Counted from the stretch's first letter, positions 1-9,469 are shown. The stretch: DNA of 64,000 nucleotides from JAJEEA01 sp965116765 (GCA_965116765.1 OZ220718.1:3038001-3102000); one strand, 5' to 3'. The notes: generated from the letters alone by a model not told the origin. Program-made: numbers and translations.

Positions 1-363
1 CTCGGGGAACGTCTCTATCGCGTCGACCCGGGTCTTGACGTCGTCGAGCACGCCGCGGGCGTCGGCGTGCGAGGCGACCTCGACGACCACGAGGCAGAGC
101 CCGTCGTAGGCGATGGAGACGATCTCCTCGATGCCCTCGATGCCCTGGACGGCCTCCTCGATGCGGACGCAGACCGCGGTCTCGACCTCTTCCGGGGCCG
201 CGCCCGGGTACGGCACCTCGATGGCCAGCGTGTCGAGGGCGACGTCGGGGAAGGCCTCGCCGCGCACCCGGTTCATGCCGATCAGGCCGCCGACGACGAT
301 GAACGCCATCAGCAGGTTGGCGGCCACCGGGTTCCGGGCGAACCACTCGCTTGTGCGCAGCAT
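1..363 (-). CDS. RND efflux permease, N-terminal part (runs off window)
   Basis: This is the first 121 codons of an inner-membrane RND (AcrB/HAE1 type) proton-driven efflux permease; the rest lies beyond base 1. The start ATG at 363-361 is followed by a short cytoplasmic stretch and a first membrane helix (NPVAANLLMAFIVVGGLIG, residues about 11-29). Next come the EAFPDVALD segment and the porter-domain signature of the family (VPYPGAAPEEVETAVCVRIEE). The same order of motifs is seen in the complete permease at 51238-54468, so the family call is firm. It lies downstream of and co-directional with the NHLM exporter genes. The 178-bp gap contains repeats, so it may or may not be in the same transcript. 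The substrate cannot be inferred. Confidence 0.88.
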   Translation of the reverse strand, partial: MLRTSEWFARNPVAANLLMAFIVVGGLIGMNRVRGEAFPDVALDTLAIEVPYPGAAPEEVETAVCVRIEEAVQGIEGIEEIVSIAYDGLCLVVVEVASHADARGVLDDVKTRVDAIETFPE

Positions 364-422
364 GAATCAGCCTCGACCATGGCCCCGGCCGCCGTCGCTC
401 TTCCGCGGCCGCGTCGGGCTGC

Positions 423-558
423 GGTCGGAATCCGTCCGCACCAACGGGATGTGACGGACGTCACACCATCCGGCGCCCACCCCCACGATCGCGTCGGACG
501 GCGGTCGGGAGTCCGTCCGCGCCGACCGGCGGCCGCGGACGTCACACCATCTGGCGCC
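423..558. repeat. Imperfect tandem duplication of about 81 bp
   Basis: Two copies (about 423-477 and 504-558) share a GTCGG-ATCCGTCCGC start and an almost identical 22-bp end (456-477 and 537-558, differing at one base). The second copy contains the last codons and stop of the ABC transporter gene ending at 542, so the gene's 3' end has been copied into the intergenic gap. No clear terminator hairpin is seen. Confidence 0.6.
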
Positions 559-3500
559 GCATCATTCGCCGGAACACCCCCTCCTGCTCGAACAGCTCGT
601 CGAAGCCGCCCTGCTGAACGACGCGGCCGGCGCCCAGCACGTAGATGCGGTTGGCGTGGCGGATCGTCGACAGGCGGTGGGCGATGACGACGCGCGTGAC
701 CGCGAGGCCGTGGAGGCTCTCCATGACCCTGGCCTGGCTCCGCGCGTCGAGCCAGCTCGTCGCTTCGTCGAACAGCAGGATGCGAGGGCTGCCGACGAGG
801 GCGGCAGCGATGCGGATGCGCTGGGCCTGGCCGCCGGAGACGGCGCCCCCGCCCCCCATCGGCGTGAACATGCCCATCGGCATCGCCTCGATGTCGCGGT
901 CGACGTCGGCGAGGCGGGCAGCGCGCCAGGCGTCGTCGACGGTCAGCTCGCCCGAGACGCCGACGATGTTGTCGAGCACGTTGCCGTGCCGCAGGACGCC
1001 GTCCTGCACGACGACGCCGCACTGGCGCCGCACGGCGCGGCGGTCGAGGTGCGCGAGGTCGCGGCCGTCCAGGTACACCGCGCCCACCCCGGGCTCCTCG
1101 AGCCCCAGCGCCAGCCGCAGCAGCGTGCTCTTGCCGGAGCCGGTCTCGCCGACGAGGGCGACGAACTCGCCGGGCCGGGCGCGCCACGAGACGTCGTCGA
1201 GCACGGGACGGTCGCCCTTCGCGTAGGCGAAGCCGACGTGCTCGAAACGGATGTCGCCGCGCAGCTCCATCCGCGCGCCGCCCGTTTCCGGCGCCCGCGG
1301 CGACGCTTCCAGAATGGGCCGGGCCTGCTCGGCGGCCGGGATGATGCCGGCCAGCGCCTCCGCCGACTGGCCCAGGCCGACGATCGCCGAGTAGAAGATC
1401 ATCGCCGCCGCGTAGACCACCAGGAAGTCGCCGACGGTGACGGCGGCCGGGCCGCTCCACGCCACCGCGCCGAACAGCACCGCGCCGCCGACGGCCGGCA
1501 CGGCGCTGCCGAACGCCACCAGGTGCTCGCTCAGCCGGCCGATGCGCAGCCGGGCGCGCTGCTGCTCGCGGTAGCCGCGGGCCCAGCGCGCGAACGCGGA
1601 GTCCTCCGCGCCGAGCGCGCGCAGCTTGCCGATGCCGTTGATGAACTGGAACAGATCGCCCGAGATCTGCCGCCTCGCGCGGTTGAACCGCCGATGCAGC
1701 GGGACCTGGCGCAGGCCGAGGATCACGAACGCGGCCAGAGAGAGCAGGCCGAGCCCGAGGCTCCACAGGCCGAGCCCGACGTCGTACAGGAAGACGAGGA
1801 CGAAGGCCGGCAGCAGGAACACGACGGCCTGCAGGGCGGCGGCCACGGTGCCCGCGAGCTGCTCGCGCAGGGCCTGGAACACGGCGACGCGCACCATGAG
1901 GTCGCCGGGCGTGAAGCGCTCGAAGAACCGCCTCGGCAGGCCGAGCAGGCGGTCCCACGTCGCGGCCCCGATGCGGGCCGCGGCGCGGCCCTCGATGCGC
2001 ATCAGCGCCGCGCCCTGCCGCATCTGCAGGAGGGCGGCGGCGACGGCCAGCACGACCAGGGCCGCCGTGACCTGGGCCAGCGCGCCGCCGGCGGCGGCGG
2101 GGATCACCCGGTCCGCGAGCAGTCCCGCCGCGACGGCCGGGGTCAGCAGGGCCAGGCCCGCGGCCACGCCGGCGGACAGGAGCCTGAGGCCGTCGGGCAG
2201 GAGATGCCGGCCGGCGAGGCGCAGCAGGTCCGCCGCGCGGGCGGGCCGGCCGGGGGGCAGCGGCCGGTAGAAGCACCACGCCTCGGGGGCCAGCGTCCGC
2301 GCGCGTGCGCGGGTCACGAGCGCGGAGCGCCCGCTCCGCGGGTCCACCAGGCGGTATCGTCCCCACCTGCCGGGGAGCAGCGCGACCGGTTGGGCGTCGG
2401 CGCGCCGGAAGGCGAGCAGCGCCCCGCTGTCGCCGCGCCACCAGCGGTCCTCGCCGGCCAGCCGAACCTGCCGGCACCGGATGCCCGACGCCTGGAGGAC
2501 GTGGCGCAGCGAGGGCGCGGCCTTGCGCGGTTCGTCGCGGTCGTCCGGAGACCGGAAGTCGATGCCCTCGTGTTCTCCTATGGCCTCGAGCGCGGCGTGC
2601 AGCGCCTCGCCGCGGGCCGGCCGGTCGCGCGCGAGCACGCCGAACAGCTCGCGCCGCGCGCTCGCCGCGTCGTGGCGGCGCCGGCCGGCGCGGGAGACCT
2701 GCAGGTTGGCTTCGTCGACGAGCAGCAGGCGCCGGTTGAACCGCTCGGCGTCCAGCGCCAAGCGGTGGAACCCGGCCAGGGCCGGCAGCAACCGTCCCGC
2801 CGCCTGCAGGTCGCGCGACGACCTGCCGGCAAGCCGCGCCGGCGCGTCCAGCCTGATCCAGCTCTCCAGGGTCAGCGGAATCGCCGCCGCGCCCGGCGGC
2901 AGCGTCTGGCCGGCGCCGATGAACTCGACGGTCCCGACCCCGGTCCCGGTGGCCCAGACGAGGCCCTTGTCGGCCGCCACCACGCAGCCGGACCCGGCCT
3001 CGACCTCCTCGCCCCGGCCGAGCAGCTTCTCCGGATGCGGGGGCAGCTCGACGTCGCGGGCCACCGCGGCCGAGACGGCGGAGATCCACGCATCCACCTG
3101 CCCGGCGACGTCGACGCCCGCGCCGCGTTCGACCAACGTGCTCGGCCGCACGCGGCGCAGGGCCGTGCCCGGCAGCGGCCTGGCCACGGCGGCCAGCGTC
3201 ACTTCGCCGGCCGCCTCCTCGCCCGACGGTTCCTCACCCACCGCTTCTCCGTCGGCCGCCCCTCCGCCGGCCGCCTCTTCGCCGTCCGTCACCTCGCCGG
3301 CCGTCACCTCGCTGGCCGCTTCTCCGCCGGCCGCTTCTCCGCCGGCTGCTTCTCCGCCGGCCGCTTCCCCGACGCCGAACACCAGGCGCCCCGGCCCCGC
3401 CCGCAGCAGGTGCTTGAAGCTCGACACCACGACGCCGCCGCGGTACTCCACCAGGAAGACGTCGACGCCGCCCCGTTCGACGAACCAGGCGACGTCCTCG

Positions 3501-3691
3501 CCCGCGAGGCGGAGGAGCGCGTCGCCGCCGCCCGACGGCTCGCCGAGCGACGCGGCGAGCTCGGCGAGCCGACCCCGCGCGGACTCGGTCGTCCGGCCAC
3601 CGGTCGCCGGCGTGGCGCCGCCGCCCTTCGGCTCGCCGAGCGACGCGGCGGGCGCGGAGCGCGTCATCGGGGCACCGGTCGCGGGCGTCAT
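542..3691 (-). CDS. NHLM-type RiPP exporter, permease/ATPase subunit (second ABC protein)
   Basis: This is one half of the dedicated ABC exporter found beside NHLP-leader peptides; it acts in the inner membrane with the peptidase-containing partner encoded upstream. The 1049-residue protein has a long soluble N-terminal half, a six-helix permease region at about residues 500-760, and an ATPase domain at about 810-1049. The ATPase shows Walker A (GETGSGKST, about 845), the signature SGGQAQRI (about 950) and Walker B (ILLFDEATSWLD). It lacks a C39 peptidase, which matches the NHLM_micro_ABC2 architecture. The start is uncertain: the first 25 or so codons lie in a duplicated stretch and repeat the pattern ASLGEP-GGG. 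Residues of about 105-170 are a Gly/Glu/Ala-rich low-complexity insert (3175-3380), unusual for the family. A 30-codon mini-ORF from the upstream repeat ends by ATGA overlap with this ATG. Confidence 0.87.
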   Translation of the reverse strand: MTPATGAPMTRSAPAASLGEPKGGGATPATGGRTTESARGRLAELAASLGEPSGGGDALLRLAGEDVAWFVERGGVDVFLVEYRGGVVVSSFKHLLRAGPGRLVFGVGEAAGGEAAGGEAAGGEAASEVTAGEVTDGEEAAGGGAADGEAVGEEPSGEEAAGEVTLAAVARPLPGTALRRVRPSTLVERGAGVDVAGQVDAWISAVSAAVARDVELPPHPEKLLGRGEEVEAGSGCVVAADKGLVWATGTGVGTVEFIGAGQTLPPGAAAIPLTLESWIRLDAPARLAGRSSRDLQAAGRLLPALAGFHRLALDAERFNRRLLLVDEANLQVSRAGRRRHDAASARRELFGVLARDRPARGEALHAALEAIGEHEGIDFRSPDDRDEPRKAAPSLRHVLQASGIRCRQVRLAGEDRWWRGDSGALLAFRRADAQPVALLPGRWGRYRLVDPRSGRSALVTRARARTLAPEAWCFYRPLPPGRPARAADLLRLAGRHLLPDGLRLLSAGVAAGLALLTPAVAAGLLADRVIPAAAGGALAQVTAALVVLAVAAALLQMRQGAALMRIEGRAAARIGAATWDRLLGLPRRFFERFTPGDLMVRVAVFQALREQLAGTVAAALQAVVFLLPAFVLVFLYDVGLGLWSLGLGLLSLAAFVILGLRQVPLHRRFNRARRQISGDLFQFINGIGKLRALGAEDSAFARWARGYREQQRARLRIGRLSEHLVAFGSAVPAVGGAVLFGAVAWSGPAAVTVGDFLVVYAAAMIFYSAIVGLGQSAEALAGIIPAAEQARPILEASPRAPETGGARMELRGDIRFEHVGFAYAKGDRPVLDDVSWRARPGEFVALVGETGSGKSTLLRLALGLEEPGVGAVYLDGRDLAHLDRRAVRRQCGVVVQDGVLRHGNVLDNIVGVSGELTVDDAWRAARLADVDRDIEAMPMGMFTPMGGGGAVSGGQAQRIRIAAALVGSPRILLFDEATSWLDARSQARVMESLHGLAVTRVVIAHRLSTIRHANRIYVLGAGRVVQQGGFDELFEQEGVFRRMMRRQMV

Positions 3692-3807
3692 GGGGCGTCA
3701 ACCGGCGCGCACGAGCTGGCGGGATCGGCAAGCCGATCCGGCATGGAGCGCGTCATCGGGGCACGGTTCGCAGGCGTCATGGGCATCAATCGGCGCGCAC
3801 GAGCTGG
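3656..3807. repeat. 89-bp-period tandem duplication across the ABC1/ABC2 junction
   Basis: Copy 1 (3656-3719) and copy 2 (3745-3807) match closely, beginning GGAGCGCGTCATCGGGGCAC and ending GCGCGCACGAGCTGG, with a one-base length difference. Copy 2 holds the true last codons of the upstream transporter (QLVRAD, stop) and a start ATG. Copy 1 holds a dead version of those codons (QLVRAG) and the ATG used here for the downstream transporter. The duplication has therefore created an extra start and a spurious short frame between two operon genes. Confidence 0.75.
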
Positions 3808-5986
3808 TGGTACAGGCCGTCGCGGTCGGCGAACAGCTCGTCGTGGGTGCCCTGTTGCACCGCCTCGCCGCCGTCGAGCACGACGATCCGATCGCAGTGG
3901 CGGATGGTGCTGACGCGGTGGGCCACCACCAGGCAGGTGCAGCCGCGCCGCCGCAGCGCGTCCTCGATGTCCGCCTCGGTCGCCGCGTCGAGCGCGCTGG
4001 TGGCTTCGTCGAGGAGCAGCACCGACGGGTTCGGGACCAGCGCGCGGCCGATCTCCAGGCGCTGGCGCTGGCCGCCGCTGAAGTTGCGGCCGCCGTCGAG
4101 CACGGCCGCGTCGTAGCCGGCGGGCCGGCTCGTGATCTCGTCGTGGATGCGCGCATCCGCGGCCGCCTGCACCAGCTGCCGCTCGGGGACCGTCGGGTTC
4201 CACATGGTCAGGTTGTCGCGCACCGTCGCCGCGAACAGGAACGGATGCTGATCGACGATGGCCACCGAGCTGTTCAGCACCTCGCGGGGAATGTCGTCCC
4301 GCGCCACGCCGTCGAACAGGATCTCGCCCGACCACGGCGCGTACACGCCGGCCGCGAGCATCAGCAGCGTCGACTTGCCCGAGCCGCTCGGGCCGACCAC
4401 CGCCACCTGCCGCCCCGGCTCGATCGTCAGGCTCAGGTTCCTGACCTGCGGCGGCCGGCTGGGCTGGTAGCCGAAGGTGACGTCGCGCAGCTCGATGCGC
4501 CCGGCCAGTCGCAGGCGTCCCCCGAACGTCTCGATGCGGCCTCCGGTGCGGGGCGGCCTCGACAGCGCCCGGTCCTCGGGTGCATCGAACACGTCCCCCA
4601 GCCGCTGCAGGTCGGCGTCGAGGGTCTGCAGCAGGTCGGCGAGCTGCACGAAGCGGCCGACCGGCCGCAGGAAGCTGCCGGCCACCACGTGCAGCCCCAT
4701 CATCGTGCCGAGGGTCATCCCGCCGGTCATGACCCGCCAGCCGCCGAGCCCCATCACCGCCGCCCCGCCCAGCATCATGAACAGGCCCGGCACGGCGGCG
4801 TTGAGGTGGCCCAGCTCCGAGAAGCGCTGGCGGGCCGTCAGCTCGCGCGCCTGGTATCCGGTCCAGCGGGCGAAGAAGTCGTCCTCGGCCGCCGTCGCCT
4901 GCAACGAGTCGATGGAGCGCAGCGCGACGCCCCCGAGGCCCGTCAGCATGGCGCCCTCGCGCTGCATGTGCCGCTTCTCGTCGGTCCGCCGCCGCGACAC
5001 CGCCCGCATCGCGACGACACCGACCGCCGCGACGGCGGCCACGGCCGCCCCGAGCAGCGGATCGACGGCCAGCAGCACGGCCAGGAACACCGCGCTCGTG
5101 ACGACCTCGATGGCGACGCCGACGAGCTGCGTGGACCCGACGGCGGCCACCTCGTCGACGAGCTGGACGCGCGACGCGAGGTCGCCGGCGAAACGATGCA
5201 CGAAGTAGCGGACCGGCAGGCGGAAGAGGTGCGACAGCAGCCGGTCCGCCTGCGCGACCGACAACCGGACGGCCAGCCGCCGCAGACAGCGCTGCTGCAG
5301 CCACGCCAGCAGGTACAGCGACCCCGCCGCCCCGGCCGCCGCGAGGGCAGGAAGCCCCAGCTCGACTCCCCGCCGCCGAGCACCTGGTCGACGAAGAGGC
5401 CGAGCAGCAACGGCAGCGCGAGGCCCGGCAGGACCATCAGCAGCCCGCACGCCGTCGCGAACGACAACGGCGCCTTCGCGTCGCGCAGCCACGGCCAGAG
5501 CTGGCGCACGACGCCGGGCCGGGCGCCTCCGGGCCGGAAGTCGGGCCCCGGCTCCAGCGTCAGCACGACGCCGGTGAACTTCCTGCCGAACTCCTCCGCG
5601 CTCACGCTGCGGCGGCCGTTGGCGGGATCGTTCAGATAGAAGCGCTCCGGCCCGCAACCCTCCAGCACGAGGAAATGGTTGAACTCCCAGAACAGGATGG
5701 CGGGCGGCCGAATCCGGCGCAGTTGCGCCGGCTGCCGGCGCCAGCCCCGCACCCGCAGGCCGTAGCGCTCGGCGGCGCCGGCCAGGTCGCCCGCGCTGCT
5801 CCCGTCGCGGCCGACGCCGCATGCGCCGCGCAGCTCCTCGAGACGCACCCAGCGGCCGTGGTGCGCGAGCACCATGCCCAGACAGACCGCGCCGCATTCG
5901 GTTTCGTCGAACTGCAGGAGGGCGGGCGTCCGCACGCGCCGATGCTCCTGCGGCCCGGTCTTCGCCCGTCTGAAGCGCCCCGGCAT
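3786..5986 (-). CDS. NHLM-type peptidase-containing ABC transporter, with one frameshift
   Basis: This protein cleaves NHLP leaders after the double-glycine motif and exports the core peptide. The N-terminus is a C39 cysteine peptidase with the catalytic Cys in DETECGAVCLGMVLAHHG, His in EFNHFLVLEG and Asp in YLNDPANGRR. A six-helix membrane domain and an ATPase follow: VGPSGSGKST, FSGGQRQRLEIG, VLLLDEATSALD. The reading frame breaks near 5365-5385, after LFVDQVLGGG. The continuation (VELGLPALAAAGAAGSLYLL) is in another frame, and the total of 2201 bases is one short of a whole number of codons. Everything either side is well conserved, so this is a very recent mutation or a sequence error in a GC run. 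The start ATG (5986) overlaps the HlyD stop as TGATG, indicating translational coupling. Confidence 0.85.
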
Positions 5987-6870
5987 CAGCCGCTCCCGGC
6001 CCGCGCGAGGAAGCGGATGGGCGCCTGGCGCCGGGTGACGACGTCGAGCCGGCAGGGCTCGCCGTCGGCGACCGTCCGGTCGGGTGCGCTCCGCAGGGAC
6101 AGCCGGACCAGGTGACCGCTGTCGGGCGCCGGGAACCCGAATCCGGCGAACCAGCCGGGCGCGGGCGCGGGACGCGCGGAGACCTCCCGCACGTCCGCCT
6201 CGAGCACGGACCGGCGACCCCCGTCCGGCGCCGGCGCCAGCACCCGGGCGGGCATGCCCGCGGCGAGCTGCGCGGCTTGCGCCGCCGCGATGAACGCCAC
6301 CGCCTCCATGCCGGGGGCGCTTCCGGCGCGGACGCGGGCGACCTCGGCCCCGGCGGCCACCGCCTGGCCGGGCGCCAGCGAGAGCGCCGTGACTTCGCCC
6401 GCGTGGGGACTGACGATGACGTCGCCGACCGCCTCCACCAGCTCCAGCTCGGCCAGCTCCGCTCGCGCGGCCCGCAGCCGCTCTCCCGCGGAGCCCGCCT
6501 CGAGCGCCGCGATTCGCGCGCGCGCCATGCGCATCGACCGGCGCAGCTCGGGACGCATGACGCGCGCCACCGCCTGCCCCGACGGCACCGTGTCGCCCAC
6601 GTCGACCAGCACCTCGGCCACGGTCCCCGACAGCTCCGCGAGCACCGCGTGGCGGTCTCCGGGTCGCACGAGCAGACACGCCGTGGTCAGCCGGCGCTCG
6701 ATGCTGCCGAACACCGACCACGCGCCGGCGCCCAGCAGCACGAGCGTCAGCCCCGCCAGAACCACCCATTCGTGCGGGGCCGTCACCCGGGGCAGGACGT
6801 CCAGCCGTTCGGTCTTGCCGTGGCTGGCGATCGCCTCTTCGCGAAACAGCGACTTGTCCAGCAATCGCAC
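5986..6870 (-). CDS. NHLM-type secretion protein, HlyD family
   Basis: This is the membrane-fusion (periplasmic adaptor) subunit of the NHLM exporter, bridging the ABC transporters to an outer-membrane exit. The 294-residue protein has a short cytoplasmic N-terminus (DKSLFREEAIASHGKTERLD), one membrane helix at about residues 36-57 and then a periplasmic barrel/lipoyl-like region (VEALVDVGDTVPSGQAVARV-like turn near residue 90, and SPHAGEVTALSLAPGQAVAAG near 155). It is short for a HlyD protein, with only a brief coiled-coil between the lipoyl halves, which is usual for NHLM adaptors. It begins 39 bases after the upstream gene and its stop overlaps the next start, so the exporter is one transcription unit with the precursor genes. 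Confidence 0.85.
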   Translation of the reverse strand: MRLLDKSLFREEAIASHGKTERLDVLPRVTAPHEWVVLAGLTLVLLGAGAWSVFGSIERRLTTACLLVRPGDRHAVLAELSGTVAEVLVDVGDTVPSGQAVARVMRPELRRSMRMARARIAALEAGSAGERLRAARAELAELELVEAVGDVIVSPHAGEVTALSLAPGQAVAAGAEVARVRAGSAPGMEAVAFIAAAQAAQLAAGMPARVLAPAPDGGRRSVLEADVREVSARPAPAPGWFAGFGFPAPDSGHLVRLSLRSAPDRTVADGEPCRLDVVTRRQAPIRFLARAGSG

Positions 6871-6909
6871 CTGTTCCGGACCCCCGCGCGCGCCCGCGCC
6901 ACGCTCTCG

Positions 6910-8103
6910 TCAACGGTCCGTGCCCACCAGCAACGGAACGAAGCTCATGCCCACGTAGCCCTTCGCCTCCACCACATCCCCGGCGACGGTGACCTTCAGA
7001 TGGTTGATGCCCTGGTGGGCGAGGAAGACCGCGTTGTCGAAGTACATCTTCTGGTGGCCGGGCCACGCCAGCAGCCCCTGCGCCTTCGACGCGATGCACC
7101 AGCTCCTCGCCACCAGTCTTGCCACGCACGGTCGCCAGTCGCTGCGCCCGGTCTCCTGCCAGTTGGCGCCCCGGCCTGCGTAGACCTCCAGTCCGAGGCG
7201 CGGACCCACGCCGCGGGCCGTGACGTCGAACGACAGCGCGAACCGGGAGCCGACCTCGAGCAGGTCGGTCAGGATGGCGCTGGCCGCGTCAATCCCGCCG
7301 GGCCAGCGCAGCCGCGCCAGGAAGTCCGGCGCCGCGGCCTCGTCGATACCGCGGACGAGGAGACGGATGGCCCGGCCCGGGCGGTCGGGCATCGCGCCGG
7401 CCTGCGCGATGCGCGCGCCCCGCGGCAGGGCATCGAAGGCGCGCTCCACCTCGCGTCGCTCCGCGAGATCCGCGGTCCAGCCGCTGGCGCTCGCCAGCGT
7501 GCGCGCGATGTCGCGGCGAGCGCTGGCCTGCACGTCGTGCCCCGACGGCCCGGGCTCTCGCCGCAGCCGGAAGTAGATGCCGGGGGTGCCGCGGCCGACC
7601 GCGCCCGGCGCGGCGACGTCGTACTCGAGAAGCGCGGCGTCCGCCCAGCGCGCCAGCGCCGAGTCCGCGCGTCCGAACCCGCCGATGCAGCGGGCGAGCG
7701 CGGCCCTCGAAGGTTGGAGTGATGTGCGGCCGCGCGCGGCCCGCACGAACCGCCGCGCGACCGGCGCCTCCAGCGCGGCGCCTGCGCCGATGCCCGACGC
7801 AACGGGGACGCACGCGTCCGCCGACGGGTCCGGATCGCCCAGCCGGAACTCGAACCCGAAGAACGCCGACGCGGCGGCGGGCAGCTCGGCGGCCCGATCG
7901 AGCAGGCGCGCCCATCCCGCGCCGGCGAGCAGGGACGCGGGAAACAGCGGGCGCAGCTCGCGCAGGATGTCGGCGAACGACGCCTCGCCGGCACCCGCCA
8001 GGGCATCCCAGGGGGTGGTGGAGTCCGGCCCCGCGACCGCCCCGTCGCGGGTCGACGCTCTCCCGCCGCCGTGACGGCGCTGCGCGTCAGGCACCGGCGC
8101 CAT
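6910..8103 (-). CDS. Uncharacterised 397-residue protein of the NHLP locus
   Basis: I cannot assign a function. No signal peptide or membrane helix is visible, so a cytoplasmic protein is likely. The C-terminal third has an alternating strand pattern and the motifs ALSFDVTA, PRLGLEVYAG, LLAWPG and GINHLKVTV followed by AKGYVGMSF. From memory, similar uncharacterised proteins (with SFD, GLE, LLAWPG and NHIK-AKxYL motifs) occur beside NHLP or lanthipeptide-type transporters in cyanobacteria; a profile search is needed to confirm that. The gene overlaps the 3' end of the FAD oxidase gene by 17 bases and precedes HlyD by 39, so it is translated with them. By position it is a candidate tailoring enzyme or leader-binding partner. 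The alternating pattern faintly recalls ABBA prenyltransferases, but no motif proves it. Confidence 0.7.
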   Translation of the reverse strand: MAPVPDAQRRHGGGRASTRDGAVAGPDSTTPWDALAGAGEASFADILRELRPLFPASLLAGAGWARLLDRAAELPAAASAFFGFEFRLGDPDPSADACVPVASGIGAGAALEAPVARRFVRAARGRTSLQPSRAALARCIGGFGRADSALARWADAALLEYDVAAPGAVGRGTPGIYFRLRREPGPSGHDVQASARRDIARTLASASGWTADLAERREVERAFDALPRGARIAQAGAMPDRPGRAIRLLVRGIDEAAAPDFLARLRWPGGIDAASAILTDLLEVGSRFALSFDVTARGVGPRLGLEVYAGRGANWQETGRSDWRPCVARLVARSWCIASKAQGLLAWPGHQKMYFDNAVFLAHQGINHLKVTVAGDVVEAKGYVGMSFVPLLVGTDR

Positions 8104-9469
8104 AGCGGATGAACCCGTTGCTGAGAACGGCGTTGGGGTCGAACGCCTCCTTCCATTGCAGAATCGTCGCCCATCGCGGCCCGAAATGGGCCCGCCACTC
8201 GTCGTGGCTCCGCCTGACCCAGCCCGTGAGGTAGCGCTTGCCGCCGGCGGCGACGAGCCGCCGCCCCGCGTCTTCGACGACCGGCAGCACGAATCCCAGC
8301 ACCGCCGACGGGATGTACGGGAACAGGCCGAAGCCGACGACGGGTCCCGTCCTCGGCAGCATCAGCATCGGTGTCGGCTCGACATTGAGCGGCCGCAGCA
8401 CCACGCTGCTGCTCGCCAGCAGGGGCGGTGGAAGCGCCCCCAGGAGGCGCGTCACGCACGCTGCCGCGACCGGCCAGGGGAGATAGGCTTCGGTGACGGG
8501 GACGCTCAGGGCGGTGGCCGCGTGACGCACCGCCGGCAACGGCATCGGCTCCCCCAGATCGGCGTGCTCGACGACGTCGCGGTCGACGGTGCTGATCACG
8601 CCGTCGTGGTGAAGGCCGGCCAGCATCTCGGCTTCGTCGGGCTCGGCGTCGAACTCGACGCTGACGTCCATGGGGTAGCACCAGTCTCCGGCCACCAGCC
8701 AGTCGTCGTCCTCGGCCAGGAACCGCTGGTCCCGATGCCGGCACCGGGCGAGGAGATAGTCGAACCGGCCGCGCGACAGGATCTGCGCGAAATCGCGCAT
8801 CAGGGTCTCCACGTCGCCGTAGGCGAGACGGAACGTCCGCACGCGCGGCAGGACGCGGCGGACGCGGACGTGAGCCCGGGTGATCACCGCGAACTGGCCG
8901 AGTCCGGCCCGGGTCGCATCGAAGAGGGACGTATTCTCCGTCGCGGAGCAGCGCAGCAGGCGCCCGTCTCCCGTCACCACCTCCAGCTCGTCGACGTTGT
9001 TGGCCTGGGTGCCGTGGCGGTGCGAGGACTGCCCGACACCGCCCGTCGAGAGGGTGCCGCCCACGGTGCTGTCCAGGTTGTTGGTCAGCACCTGCGGCAT
9101 CCAGCCACGCCGACGAGCATGGTCGACCACCCGGCGCCACATGGCGCCGGCCTCCACCTGCAGGGTCCGCCGCTCCTCGTCGAGCGGACCGATCCGGTCC
9201 AGACCCTGCATGTCGATCTGGACGCCGCCGCGGGTCAGCGACTGCCCGGCCTGCGTATGGCCCGTCCCGCGCAACGCCACGCGCGAACCGGTCCGGTTCG
9301 CCCAGCGCACGATCTCGAGCACGTCGCGCGCCGTCCTCGGCGCGGCGACCGCGCGCGGCCTCCTGACCAGAATGCGCCCGGAATCCACGCTGGCCGCGCG
9401 CAACGCCTCCTCGCCGTCACGCGTATCGACCAGCGCGCTCAGCATGCGGACATCCGTCGTCCCACCCAC
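8087..9469 (-). CDS. FAD-linked oxidase, cytokinin-dehydrogenase-like
   Basis: This is a 460-residue flavoenzyme of the PCMH/VAO superfamily. The FAD domain covers about residues 35-215, with VALRGTGHTQAGQSL; His71 sits where cytokinin dehydrogenases carry the 8-alpha-histidyl covalent FAD. The STVGGTLSTGGVG motif (about 130-143) contacts the pyrophosphate. The C-terminal substrate domain ends in FDPNAVLSNGFIRYG, also typical of cytokinin dehydrogenase-like enzymes (usually FDPxxILSPGQ). There is no signal peptide. It lies directly downstream of the two NHLP precursor genes and overlaps the next gene, so I infer that it oxidises the peptide, perhaps at Trp, rather than cytokinin. That role is inference from context only. 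Confidence 0.82.
   Translation of the reverse strand: MGGTTDVRMLSALVDTRDGEEALRAASVDSGRILVRRPRAVAAPRTARDVLEIVRWANRTGSRVALRGTGHTQAGQSLTRGGVQIDMQGLDRIGPLDEERRTLQVEAGAMWRRVVDHARRRGWMPQVLTNNLDSTVGGTLSTGGVGQSSHRHGTQANNVDELEVVTGDGRLLRCSATENTSLFDATRAGLGQFAVITRAHVRVRRVLPRVRTFRLAYGDVETLMRDFAQILSRGRFDYLLARCRHRDQRFLAEDDDWLVAGDWCYPMDVSVEFDAEPDEAEMLAGLHHDGVISTVDRDVVEHADLGEPMPLPAVRHAATALSVPVTEAYLPWPVAAACVTRLLGALPPPLLASSSVVLRPLNVEPTPMLMLPRTGPVVGFGLFPYIPSAVLGFVLPVVEDAGRRLVAAGGKRYLTGWVRRSHDEWRAHFGPRWATILQWKEAFDPNAVLSNGFIRYGAGA

Noticed and set aside
656..5639. Very long open frames on the plus strand opposite the ABC transporter genes
   Set aside because: They are antisense shadows produced by high GC; their products are Arg/Ala/His-rich with no domains, while the minus-strand frames carry complete motifs.
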